A stretch of DNA of 64,000 nt from Gammaproteobacteria bacterium. GTDB taxonomy: Bacteria > Pseudomonadota > Gammaproteobacteria > Ga0077536. How positions within the stretch are numbered: the first letter of the stretch is position 1; each line of letters begins with the position of its first letter. Position numbers and translations under genes: made by a program. The stretch covers positions 186,001 to 250,000 of the forward strand of contig JACKNG010000008.1 of NCBI GenBank assembly GCA_024235015.1, given 5' to 3'. Below are positions 27,029 through 35,475 of this stretch, in pieces. The notes under the pieces were generated by a model that did no database searches, was not told the origin of the DNA, and saw only the letters and a list, made by a program, of their open reading frames with translations.

Positions 27029-27729
27029 GAGGCGTCGGCGAGGCTGTAACCGAGGCCGCGGTGGGTCCGCAGGGGCTCGGTCTGCGGATCGACGGCGCGC
27101 AGCTTGGCGCGCAGCGACTTGACGTGGGCGTCGACGGTGCGGTCACCGCTGGGACTGGCCTGGTCCCACACCCGTGCCATGATCGCCTCGCGCGACCATA
27201 CCCGGCCGGGGCGCTCCAGCAGCAGGGCCAGCAGCAGGTACTCGTAGCGGGTCAGCTCGAGCGTGCGGCCGTGGTAGCTGATGGCGGCGCGCTCGCGATC
27301 GTGGACGAGGCCGTGTACGGCCGGCGTGACTGCCACGGTTTCCGCCGTGCCCATTGCCGCCGCCGGCGCCCTGCGTCGACGCAGGATGGCCTGCACCCGC
27401 GCCACCAGTTCGCGCACGCTGAACGGCTTGACGACGTAATCGTCGGCACCGATTTCGAGGCCGACCACGCGATCGATCTCCTCGCCGCGCGCGGTGAGGA
27501 AGATCACCGGGACGTCGGAGAAGGCACGGATGTCCTTGCAGGCCTCGAAGCCGCTCTTGTCCGGCAGACCGACGTCGAGCACGACGAGATCGCAGCCCGC
27601 TTCGCGCGCCAGCGCCACGCCCTCGGCGGCGATCCCGGCCTGCACCACCTCGAAGCCTTCACGGGTGAAGGCGAGACGCAGGTTCTCGGCGATGCTCGGT
27701 TCGTCCTCGATGACGAGCAGGCGCGGCAC
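27025..27729 (-). CDS. creB: CreB response regulator, OmpR/PhoB type
   Basis: A 234-residue regulator. The receiver domain (RLLVIEDEPSIAENLRLAF; phospho-acceptor Asp52 in VVLDVGLPD; Lys in DDYVVKPFSVREL) is followed by a winged-helix effector with ELTRYEYLLLALLLERPGRV and DRTVDAHVKSLRAKL. The first start is GTG 27729. It opens the creB-creC-creD operon. In enterobacteria CreB binds TTCACnnnnnnTTCAC tags; I found no clear pair immediately upstream. Confidence 0.9.
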   Translation of the reverse strand: MPRLLVIEDEPSIAENLRLAFTREGFEVVQAGIAAEGVALAREAGCDLVVLDVGLPDKSGFEACKDIRAFSDVPVIFLTARGEEIDRVVGLEIGADDYVVKPFSVRELVARVQAILRRRRAPAAAMGTAETVAVTPAVHGLVHDRERAAISYHGRTLELTRYEYLLLALLLERPGRVWSREAIMARVWDQASPSGDRTVDAHVKSLRAKLRAVDPQTEPLRTHRGLGYSLADAS

Positions 27730-27840
27730 GGCGCAGGGTCTCCCGGCTGACGATCGGCGTGCAGGATAGCGCGAAGTGCCCGGCCCGCGGCCATCGAGGT
27801 CAGCCCCCCCGGACGCAAGCTCCGTGTCCGCGGCGCGGCC

Positions 27841-28569
27841 TCACGCCGGGTAGGCGATCCGGGCGAGCGCGCCGGCGAGTTCCGCCGGGCAGTAGAGGAA
27901 GGGCGAGTGGTCGCTGTCGAGGGTGGTCACCGTGGCGCAGGGCAGCACCGCCTGCATGGCGCGCTGCTCGGCGAGCGGCAGGGCGCGATCGTCGCTGCAC
28001 TCGACGTAGTGCCGCGGCACGCGGCCGAAACGCGCGTCGCTCAGGGCCACGGGCGTGTTGAGCGGGTTCATCGGCTCGGCGGCGAGGCGCGCCGCCGCCG
28101 CGCGGCCGGCGTCGGCCGGGCTGCGGTGGTAGAACAGGCCGACGGCAGCGCCGGGGTCGAAGGCGAGCGTGCGCTGCTCGCCGTCGGCATGGACCGCGGC
28201 GACGAACGCCGGTGGTACCGGGTTGGCGGCCTGGTGCGCGCGCACGCTGTGGCCATCGGGCAGCAGCAGCGCGGCGATATAAATCAGCCCGGCCAGCGCC
28301 GCCGGGTCGCGCTCGGCCGCCGCGCTGATCACCACCCCGCCGCGGCTGTGGCCACACAGCCATACCGGCGGGCGGGCGCGGCGCGCGAGATCGAGAACGA
28401 AGTCCGCCCAGCCTTCGAGCGTGACCTCGGCCGGTGCTGCCCCCACCCCGCCCATCCCCGGCAGGGTCGGTGCGACGAGTTCGTGGCCGCACGCGGCGAG
28501 GTGCGGCCTGAGTGGCTCGAAACACCAGCCACCGTGGAAGGCACCGTGGATCGCGATGAAGGTCGCCAT
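27841..28569 (-). CDS. Alpha/beta hydrolase, esterase-like
   Basis: A 242-residue alpha/beta hydrolase close in pattern to small plant-type esterases and salicylate-esterase-like enzymes. It opens with FIAIHGAFHGGWCFEPL, with the oxyanion HG motif. The nucleophile elbow is GHSRGG (Ser ~80). The acid is probably Asp in ECSDDRALPL, and the catalytic His is in DSDHSPFL near the C-terminus. It is cytosolic with no signal peptide. ATG 28569 is used. A strong hairpin separates it from the thiolase gene upstream, so it may have its own promoter. Confidence 0.78.
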   Translation of the reverse strand: MATFIAIHGAFHGGWCFEPLRPHLAACGHELVAPTLPGMGGVGAAPAEVTLEGWADFVLDLARRARPPVWLCGHSRGGVVISAAAERDPAALAGLIYIAALLLPDGHSVRAHQAANPVPPAFVAAVHADGEQRTLAFDPGAAVGLFYHRSPADAGRAAAARLAAEPMNPLNTPVALSDARFGRVPRHYVECSDDRALPLAEQRAMQAVLPCATVTTLDSDHSPFLYCPAELAGALARIAYPA

Positions 28570-28579
28570 GGCGATTACG

Positions 28580-28617
28580 CCGTCCCTGGCGCGGCCCGCA
28601 TGCCGCGCCAGGGACGG
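28580..28617 (-). terminator. 15-bp-stem hairpin after the thiolase gene
   Basis: CCGTCCCTGGCGCGG pairs perfectly with CCGCGCCAGGGACGG across an 8-base loop. It begins 8 bases past the thiolase stop on the minus strand. No T-run is present. Confidence 0.55.
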
Positions 28618-28624
28618 GCCGGGC

Positions 28625-29869
28625 TCAGAGTCGCTCGATGACGATGGCCGGGGCCATGCCGCCGGCGGCGCACATGGTGACCAGGCCGTAGCGGCCACCC
28701 GAGCGTTCGAGCTCGTCGAGCGCGGTGCCGATCAGGATCGAGCCGGTCGCGCCGATGGGATGGCCGAGCGCCATCGCGCCGCCGTTGATGTTGACCTTGT
28801 CGCGATCGAGATCGAGGTCGCGCATGAACTTCTCGGCGACGACGGCGAAGGCCTCGTTGATCTCCCACACGTCGATGTCGTCCTTGGTGAGGCCGGCGCG
28901 GGCCAGCACCTTCTTCGCTGCCGGTACCGGCGCGTTCAGCATCAAGGTCGGGCAGTCGCCGACGTTGGCGGTCGCCACCACGCGCCCGCGCGGTTTCAGG
29001 CCGTGGGCCTCGGCATAGGCCTTGGAGGCCAGCAGCACCGCACCGGCGCCGTCGACCACCCCGGAGGAGTTGCCGGCATGGTGGACGTGGTTGATGCGCC
29101 CTTCGAGCTCGGGGTACTTGCGCGTGACGAGGTTGCCATAGGTGTTGCCCTGGTCGTCGACGGCGATGTCGACGAAAGCGCTGAACACGGTCTTGAGGCC
29201 GGCCAGGGACTCCATCGTCGTGCCGGGGCGCGGAAACTCGTCGCGGTCGAGGGCGAGCGTGCCGTCGTCGTTGTAGACCGCTACCAGGGACTTGTCGAAA
29301 CGTCCCTCGGCAACGGCGCGCGCGGCGCGCTCCTGGGTGACCACGGCGAGGCGGTCGAGGGCCTCGCGGTCGATGCCCTCGAGGGTCGCGATGGCGTCGG
29401 CACACACGCCCTGCTGCGACTGCGGGTGCAGCGCGCGCAGGTGCAGGTTGTCGCCGTCGAGCATGGGCGGCTTGTTCGGATCGGCGATCGAGGCGGTGTA
29501 GCTCATCATCTCGGTGCCACCGGCGATGAGGCAGTCTTCCATGCCCGACATGACCTGCGCGGCCGCCAGGCTGACCGAGGTGATCCCCGAGCCGCAGTAG
29601 CGATCGAGCGTGACGCCGGAGGCCTTGATGTCGAAACCGGCGTCGAGCGCGGCCATGCGCGCCATGTCGTAACCCTGCTTGCCGCGCTGGGTGCTGGTAC
29701 CCCAGATGATGTCGTCGATGGTGGCGGTGTCGAGCTGGTTGCGCTCACGCAGTGCCGCCAGCACGGTGCGGGCGAGATGTTGCGGGTGCAGGTGGGCGAG
29801 CGCCCCCTTGCCGACCTTGCCGATGCCGCGCGGCGTGCGGCAGGCGTCGATGATGTAGGCGTCGGCCAT
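28625..29869 (-). CDS. Thiolase-family acetyl-CoA acyltransferase
   Basis: A 414-residue thiolase. The nucleophilic Cys92 lies in DRYCGSGITSVSLAA. NEAFAVVAEKFMRD, GGAMALGHPIGATG (catalytic His) and the second catalytic Cys in TMCAAGGMAPA complete the active site. It cleaves 3-ketoacyl-CoA in beta-oxidation-type degradation or condenses acetyl-CoA. The GAGV/NHVHHAGNSSGVVDGAG region is typical of acyl-degrading members. ATG 29869 is used. Neighbours (isomerase-like protein, acyl-CoA synthetase further on) suggest aromatic, steroid or fatty-acid catabolism, but no complete pathway is visible. Confidence 0.9.
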   Translation of the reverse strand: MADAYIIDACRTPRGIGKVGKGALAHLHPQHLARTVLAALRERNQLDTATIDDIIWGTSTQRGKQGYDMARMAALDAGFDIKASGVTLDRYCGSGITSVSLAAAQVMSGMEDCLIAGGTEMMSYTASIADPNKPPMLDGDNLHLRALHPQSQQGVCADAIATLEGIDREALDRLAVVTQERAARAVAEGRFDKSLVAVYNDDGTLALDRDEFPRPGTTMESLAGLKTVFSAFVDIAVDDQGNTYGNLVTRKYPELEGRINHVHHAGNSSGVVDGAGAVLLASKAYAEAHGLKPRGRVVATANVGDCPTLMLNAPVPAAKKVLARAGLTKDDIDVWEINEAFAVVAEKFMRDLDLDRDKVNINGGAMALGHPIGATGSILIGTALDELERSGGRYGLVTMCAAGGMAPAIVIERL

Positions 29870-30048
29870 GTTGCGAACTCCTGTGGTGGATCGAATTCTG
29901 CGGGTGGTCGGCCAACCGGCGCCGTCGCGCGGCCGGCCCCGGTGGCGGGGCAAGTCGCGCGGCACCGCGTCGTGGCGGATGCTGGTCGTGCAACCAGCCA
30001 CCCGGGGACCGGCACGATACTCCGCCGGCCTGCCCCGCGCACGCGGTG

Positions 30049-30068
30049 GCGCGGCCGAACGGCCGCGC
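30049..30068 (-). terminator. GC hairpin after the isomerase-like gene
   Basis: GCGCGGCC / GAAC / GGCCGCGC, an 8-bp stem with tetraloop, 18 bases past the stop at 30086. No T-run is present. Confidence 0.4.
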
Positions 30069-30085
30069 GCCGGGATGGCGACGCC

Positions 30086-30397
30086 TCAGCCGGCGCTGAG
30101 CTCGTCGAGCTTCTTGCCCCACTCGCCGTAGGGCACCAGGGCCTTGACGGTGATGTCGACCATGTCCTGGTAGCCCTCCTTCCAGATCGGCAGGGCGTGC
30201 AGCGCGTCATCGAGGTCGGCCGGTTTCTCGACTTCCGCGATGAACACGATCTCGTACTCCCCGGCGACCTTGAAGATCGGCGCCCCCGATTTTTCGATCT
30301 CGCGACCGGCAACGGACTCGCGCTGCCACACGCCGTAGAAATCCTTGTTGGACACGGAACGCGGCTTGCTGATCTTGGCTGAGACGAGAAAGTGCAT
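30086..30397 (-). CDS. Muconolactone delta-isomerase-like small protein
   Basis: A 103-residue protein with the ferredoxin-like alpha/beta pattern of muconolactone isomerases. It opens MHFLVSAKISKP, with a central IFKVAGEYEIVFIAEVEKPADLDD-type strand-helix (given here in outline) and a C-terminal LPIWKEGYQDMVDITVKALVP. True CatC enzymes isomerise muconolactone in the beta-ketoadipate pathway, but catA/catB are not nearby, so substrate and even enzymatic role are open. GGGAGATT eight bases upstream supports ATG 30397. It may be co-transcribed with the thiolase 216 bases downstream. Confidence 0.65.
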   Translation of the reverse strand: MHFLVSAKISKPRSVSNKDFYGVWQRESVAGREIEKSGAPIFKVAGEYEIVFIAEVEKPADLDDALHALPIWKEGYQDMVDITVKALVPYGEWGKKLDELSAG

Positions 30398-30514
30398 GGT
30401 GGAATCTCCCCTGGCTGGTTATCCGGCGCCGAACATCGGCGCCGGGGCCGGGCATTATCCACCAGCCGGCGGGCAGGCACGACCCGCCGACGCCCGTGGG
30501 GCGCCGCCTGGCGC

Positions 30515-33500
30515 TCAGGCGCTGAGATCGCCACCCGCGCCGTGCAGGCGCCCCATCAGGCTCGACACCGCGCGATCGAACAACGGCACCACGTCGAGTA
30601 CCTGCGCCGTGCCGCGGCGCATTTCCACGGCCAGACCCTGCGGCGTGGTGTCGACCACCTTGTGGCCCTGGCGGTTGCAGAACAGGTAGCAGCCGGTCGC
30701 CGAACTGATCCAGGCCAGGCGTGCCCGCACGTGGCGTTCGTCGGGACCACCGAATTCCACCCAGTCGCCGATCTGCAGACGGCGCACGGCCTCCACGTAC
30801 TGGTCGTCGCCAGCGGCCGTGCTCGGCGCGCCGACGTCGTGGATTTCGATTTCCTCGACCGCCTCGACATCCTCGCAGTCGACCGTGTCCAGCGGCGGGA
30901 AGTCGTCGCTCGCGGCGCTGTCGTCGTCACCCGTCGCGGAGCCCGCGGCGAGGGTGATGTCCTCGATCTCGACCGCCTCGTCGCCGAACACCAGGGCGTT
31001 GATGTCGACCGGCGTGGCGGCAGCCGCCGGCGCACCGCCGAGGATCGTCATCACCGTGCTCACCGCGATTTCGCTCGCCACCTCGCCGGCGTTGTAGCCG
31101 CCCATGCCGTCGGCCAGCACGGCGATACCGGCTGCGACGTCGCAGGCCACGCTGTCCTCGTTGTGCGATCGCGTGACCCCGACGTCGGTTCGCGCGAGCA
31201 TGTCGGTGACGCCCGCGGCACCGACCGCGGCCAGGATCACCGAGATGTTGTCCTTGCCACCGTTGGCATTGGCGCGCTCGACGAGCTTGTCCGCCGCCGC
31301 CTCCAGCGCCGTGCCGTGCTCGACGAGCAGCGCCTCGATGTCGGCATCGTCGACCAGGTCGCACAGGCCGTCCGAGCACAGCAACCACACGTCACCCGCG
31401 GCAAGTGCGTGCACCGCGCTGTCGGGGCGCGCGACGGCATCGACGCCGACCGCGCGCGTGATGTAGTTCTTGCGCGCCGAGGTGCGCGCTTCCTCCGGGG
31501 TGTAGAAGCCCTGGTTGACCAGTTCCTGGCGCAGGGAATGGTCGGCGGTGACCTGCTCCAGCCGGCCGTCGCGCAGGCGGTACAGGCGTGAATCCCCGAC
31601 ATGGGCGACGGCCACGCGTTCGCCTTCGAACGCGGTCACCACGATCGTGGTGCCCATGCCCTCGCATTCGCGGCGCATGCCGGCGGTTTCGAGAATGCGA
31701 TGGTTGGCCTCGGCGATGGCCGCGCGCAGGCGCGTCTCGCTGGCGGTGCACGGCGGGCCGTCGTCGTCGACCGCAAGCACCGCGACCGCATCTTCGTCGG
31801 CCGTGATCTCGAAATCGACCGGCGCATCCGGGTCCACCGCGGCGACGTCGGCCGCGGTGTCGCTGGCCGCGGATTCGCCGGCCGCTGCCTCGTCGTCAGT
31901 CAAACCCGCGTCCGGCGTCGCCGCGGCGCTGTTGTCGACCTCGGCGACCGCGGCGCCGGTCGGATCGAAGAACGCCTCGGCCGCGCTGGTTTCCGCGCTG
32001 TCCTCGTCGCCAGCCCCTGCCGGCGTGTGCGGCTCGGCGGCGCCTGGACTGGTGCTCGTCGCCGCCGGCGTGACCTCGTGCGCCGGCCGCGGCTCGCCAG
32101 CAGCGACCGGGCGGATCGCCTCCAGGTGCAGGCGGACCAGGGTCGAGGTCAGGCGCTGGCGGAACTCGTCCGGGATCGAGACCCGCTCCAGGCCCGTGCG
32201 CAGGCGCCCGAGCAAGCCGGGCAGCATCGCCTTGAGGCGACCGCGCTCGTCGGCGTCGCCCTTGGGCGTGAGACTCCACACCAGGTCGTCCATCACCGCG
32301 ATGCCGGTGACCCAGTCGTCGCCCTCCTCCCCGCCCTCGATGTAGGCGAGCTGCAGGAAGGTCTTCCAGTAGACGTCGAGGAACTCGCGCACGATCGGCG
32401 TCAACGCCGGCGCCTGGGTGTGGCGCGCAACCTGTTCGGCCGCGACCTGGCGCGCGAAGCGCAGGCGCTCTTCCGCCTGGACTTCCTGCAGGGACTGGGC
32501 GAGACGCGAATCGGCATCGCGCTGCTCGTTGGCGCGGAAGGTGTCGAGTTCGTGCACGGCGCGCTTGAAGATGCGCACGTCGTCCTCGAACTCGTCGAGT
32601 ACGCGATGCACGATCGCGTGCATGGTGCCGTAGAGTGGGTCGTCCTCGTCGATGTCCTCGGCCGCGCCGAGCGCGATGTCGGCGAGCTTGTTCAGCAGCT
32701 CGCGGGCCGGGTGGAACTTGCGCGCGAAGAAGCTCTTGTCGAGGATCGCGACCTTGAGTACCGGAATCTGCAGGCGCCCGATCAGCGCCTTGAGCGGCCC
32801 CGGGATGGCCGGGTCGTCGAGGATGCTGTCGAACAGCATGGCCACGATGTCGATCATCATGCCGTCGACCTGGCCGATGCCACGCCCCACCGGTCCGTCG
32901 CGCAGTTCGCGCAGCACGTTGGTGCTGCCACCGGCGAGCAGCGCCGGGTCCAGCCCGCCGAACGCGGGGAGGCCGCTACCGGGCAGCGCGCCGCCGGCAC
33001 CGTGCTGCAACTGGGTCAGCACCTGCAGGGTAGCCGCACGATCGACCTCGCCGGCGCCCTGCTCGGCAAGCGCGCGACCGCCCTGCACGGTCATCACCTG
33101 GTGCAGGGTGGCGAGCAGGTCCTGGGCGGAGAAGCCGCGCACCGCGCCGACACCGACACCGGCATTGCCGCCAGCGCCGTCGAGCGCGGGGAAGCCGCCG
33201 GCGACCGTCGTGGCGCCGGCTGCCGGCGCGAAGCCGCCGCCCGGCCAGCCGTCGCCGGACCAGCCACCGCCGGGGCTGCCACCCGGGGCGTCCGCGCCCG
33301 GCGGGCCGCCTGGCCCGCCCCCGGGGGTGCGCGCACCGGACCGCCGACGCGGCGTCCGCGGCGTCTCCGCCGACGCCCGCCGCAGCACGGGCAGGACGCC
33401 TTGGGTCACGAGGTAGGCATTGAGATCGTGGTAGCAGCCGCGCAGGCTCGCCGCGACCAGCCGATCGAAGAGCTTGAATACCAGCAGGCGGATCTCGATC

Positions 33501-34057
33501 TCGACCTCAAGCACGCTGCAGGCTGCGCGGAAGGCATCGCACAAGGCGCGCGGGGCGAGCGGGTTGGCCTCGGCGGCATCCCGGCGCGTCGCCGCCAGCG
33601 CGGTCATGCGTTGACTGAACGCGCCGAGTTCGTCGTCGCACTCGGCTTCGATTTTCGCCACCAGGTTGTCGATGGCCAGCGATTCCTCGAGGTCGTCGTT
33701 GGCCACCAGGCTCAGGGTCATGGTGCCCTCGCGCGGGGTATCCGCCGGCGGACGCGCCGAGGCCGGCTCGTGGAACAGGCGCGTGCAGCCATCGCGAAAA
33801 CGCCGTTCGATCTCGCTCCGCTTCAGGCGCACCTCGCGCATGGCGTCGAAGTAGCGGTTCTGGTCGGCATTGTTGTCGGAATGATCGGCGAGTTCGAACA
33901 GGGTGTCGTCGAGCTGGTCGAACAGGGCCGCGAACACCTCGTTGAGGTGCTTCAGCGAACGGATGCGGCACTCGGCGAGGATGGCGGTAGCGGTCAGCCG
34001 CTCGTCCTCGCCGCGCCGCTCGCGCGCGACGGTCGAAATCTGGATCGGTTCGGTCAT
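30515..34057 (-). CDS. DUF1631 protein with an inserted PP2C phosphatase domain in permuted order
   Basis: A 1180-residue fusion. Residues ~15-700 are a DUF1631 protein (function unknown), with a Gly/Pro-rich segment at ~235-285. An acidic linker follows. Residues ~772-940 carry the second half of a PP2C Ser/Thr phosphatase: GMGTT (~800), HVGDSRLYR (~816), LLCSDGLCDLV (~893), GGKDNISVIL (~933). Then comes what is normally the first half: ARTDVGVTRSHNEDS (~955) and LADGMGGYNAGEVASEIAV (~981-998). All expected metal-binding acids are present, but N- and C-halves are swapped. After another acidic linker, residues ~1085-1175 return to the DUF1631 C-terminal block (QIGDWVEFGG, YLFCNRQGHKV, PLFDRAVSSLMGRL). 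Assembly error is the main alternative to a real permutation. Confidence 0.82.
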   Translation of the reverse strand: MTEPIQISTVARERRGEDERLTATAILAECRIRSLKHLNEVFAALFDQLDDTLFELADHSDNNADQNRYFDAMREVRLKRSEIERRFRDGCTRLFHEPASARPPADTPREGTMTLSLVANDDLEESLAIDNLVAKIEAECDDELGAFSQRMTALAATRRDAAEANPLAPRALCDAFRAACSVLEVEIEIRLLVFKLFDRLVAASLRGCYHDLNAYLVTQGVLPVLRRASAETPRTPRRRSGARTPGGGPGGPPGADAPGGSPGGGWSGDGWPGGGFAPAAGATTVAGGFPALDGAGGNAGVGVGAVRGFSAQDLLATLHQVMTVQGGRALAEQGAGEVDRAATLQVLTQLQHGAGGALPGSGLPAFGGLDPALLAGGSTNVLRELRDGPVGRGIGQVDGMMIDIVAMLFDSILDDPAIPGPLKALIGRLQIPVLKVAILDKSFFARKFHPARELLNKLADIALGAAEDIDEDDPLYGTMHAIVHRVLDEFEDDVRIFKRAVHELDTFRANEQRDADSRLAQSLQEVQAEERLRFARQVAAEQVARHTQAPALTPIVREFLDVYWKTFLQLAYIEGGEEGDDWVTGIAVMDDLVWSLTPKGDADERGRLKAMLPGLLGRLRTGLERVSIPDEFRQRLTSTLVRLHLEAIRPVAAGEPRPAHEVTPAATSTSPGAAEPHTPAGAGDEDSAETSAAEAFFDPTGAAVAEVDNSAAATPDAGLTDDEAAAGESAASDTAADVAAVDPDAPVDFEITADEDAVAVLAVDDDGPPCTASETRLRAAIAEANHRILETAGMRRECEGMGTTIVVTAFEGERVAVAHVGDSRLYRLRDGRLEQVTADHSLRQELVNQGFYTPEEARTSARKNYITRAVGVDAVARPDSAVHALAAGDVWLLCSDGLCDLVDDADIEALLVEHGTALEAAADKLVERANANGGKDNISVILAAVGAAGVTDMLARTDVGVTRSHNEDSVACDVAAGIAVLADGMGGYNAGEVASEIAVSTVMTILGGAPAAAATPVDINALVFGDEAVEIEDITLAAGSATGDDDSAASDDFPPLDTVDCEDVEAVEEIEIHDVGAPSTAAGDDQYVEAVRRLQIGDWVEFGGPDERHVRARLAWISSATGCYLFCNRQGHKVVDTTPQGLAVEMRRGTAQVLDVVPLFDRAVSSLMGRLHGAGGDLSA

Positions 34058-34383
34058 GGCTTACGCCTCGCCCATCGTTACAGTGTCGGGGCTGGCGGCA
34101 ACCGCGGTACGGCGCGCGCCGGTGGCAACCGATCCCGCGTCGTCCACGGCGATTTCGGTTGGCCCTGTGCGTACGGCGACGCGTCGTCGCGCAACTTTAG
34201 GTGGCGTCGCGCGCACTCCTTGACCGGCTTCACAGTTCGCCCGGAGCGCTTGCCGTCACCCACCGCGATTTGCCAAACAGTGCATGGTTTAGCGGCCGCA
34301 GGCCCGCGCGACTCAAGAACGCGGCGCGCGCGCCGTTAGCCGCAGTGATCCCAAACGACAACCGGCAAGCGGAGGATGTGGAC
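34058..34383. other. Divergent intergenic region, no gene seen
   Basis: 326 bases between the DUF1631-PP2C gene and the HDOD gene, presumably holding both promoters. No convincing ORF, repeat or clear sigma70 element was found. Confidence 0.4.
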
Positions 34384-35292
34384 ATGGCATCGACAGCGCG
34401 GGCAGAACGAGCGACGGCCGGAGCCGGCGCAGGGGGCGGCGCGCCCCACCTGATCGAGTCCATCAAGGGCCTCGTATCCCCGCCCGACGTGTGCGCACGG
34501 GTCCTGCAGCTGGCCCGCTCGCCGACGGCCTCGGCCGACGACATCGGCGCCGTCGTGGCCTGCGACCCCACGCTCACCTCGCGCGTGTTGCGTATCGCCA
34601 ACAGCCCGCTGTACGGCTTGCGCGGACGCGTCGACACCGTCTCGCGCGCCATCACCATTCTCGGCAGCGATGCCCTGGTGAACCTGGTGGTGGCGGTTTC
34701 GGCGGTGGCCTCCTTCTCGCGCATCGCCAACGACCTGGTGAACATGGACACCTTCTGGCGGCACAGCCTGTACAGCGCGCTGATCGCCCGCGACCTCGCC
34801 CGACAGTGCCACGTCCTGCACCCGGAGCGGCTGTTCGTCGCCGGCCTGCTGCACGACATCGGCAGCCTGGTCATCTATCACCGCACGCCGGACACCGCGC
34901 GCGCCCTGCTCACCGCCGCGGCCGGCGACGAGGGCCGCATGTTCGCCCTCGAACGCGACAACTTCGGCTTCTCGCATGCCGAAGTCGGCGCCCTGCTGCT
35001 GGAGAGCTGGACCCTGCCCGAAGCGCTGCAGGACGCGGTGCGCTGGCACCACGAACCGGCCTCGGCGCCGGGCGACCAGAGCGACCCGGCCCTCGTTCAC
35101 ATCGCCGATGCGCTCGCCAACCATTCCGGCATCGGCGGCTTCTGCGAGGTGGCGGCGACCGATACCGTCATCGATGCCGGTGCCTGGCCGGCGCTCGGCA
35201 TCGCACCCGACGCGCTCGACCTCGAGGCGCTGATCAGCGAGGCCGGGGTACAGTTCGCGGAGATCGCGTCGTTGCTGGTAAAGGGGCGCTGA
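34384..35292 (+). CDS. HDOD-domain signalling protein
   Basis: A 302-residue cytosolic protein almost entirely made of an HDOD domain: LIESIKGLVSPPDVCARVLQ, DDIGAVVACDPTLTSRVLRI, ANSPLYGLRGRVDTVSRAI, WRHSLYSALIARDLARQ, and LFVAGLLHDIGSLVIY (HD-like metal motif retained as HDIG). HDOD proteins act in chemotaxis, biofilm or c-di-GMP-linked signalling without a fixed enzymatic role. ATG 34384 has GGAGG eight bases upstream. It is divergent from the phosphatase fusion gene; a shared signalling role is possible but speculative. Confidence 0.88.
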   Translation: MASTARAERATAGAGAGGGAPHLIESIKGLVSPPDVCARVLQLARSPTASADDIGAVVACDPTLTSRVLRIANSPLYGLRGRVDTVSRAITILGSDALVNLVVAVSAVASFSRIANDLVNMDTFWRHSLYSALIARDLARQCHVLHPERLFVAGLLHDIGSLVIYHRTPDTARALLTAAAGDEGRMFALERDNFGFSHAEVGALLLESWTLPEALQDAVRWHHEPASAPGDQSDPALVHIADALANHSGIGGFCEVAATDTVIDAGAWPALGIAPDALDLEALISEAGVQFAEIASLLVKGR

Positions 35293-35433
35293 GCGGGCCT
35301 GCCGGGAGCAGTCCCCGGCGCTCGTTACGCGCGCACGCCGCGCCGTCGTCCGTTGTGAGACGGCTACACCGCGGATTGGGGGTGTCCGCGTCCTCCCGCT
35401 CTCGCGGCATCGCGGAAGGCGCGAACCTACGCA

Positions 35434-35457
35434 TGCGGGCGCCCGCAGGCGCCCGCA
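35434..35457 (-). terminator. 10-bp hairpin after amtB
   Basis: TGCGGGCGCC / CGCA / GGCGCCCGCA, a perfect stem with tetraloop. It lies 19 bases past the amtB stop, between convergent genes. Confidence 0.5.
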
Positions 35458-35475
35458 GCGTGGCGCGTTCGGCGG

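Noticed and set aside
28625..30397. Complete beta-ketoadipate pathway suggested by thiolase plus muconolactone-isomerase-like protein
   Set aside because: No catA, catB, pcaD or CoA-transferase genes are present, and the isomerase match is only to the fold.
31601..34339. 912-codon plus-strand frame opposite the DUF1631-PP2C gene
   Set aside because: Low-complexity Arg/Gly/His/Asp translation, no ribosome site, fully antisense to recognised domains.
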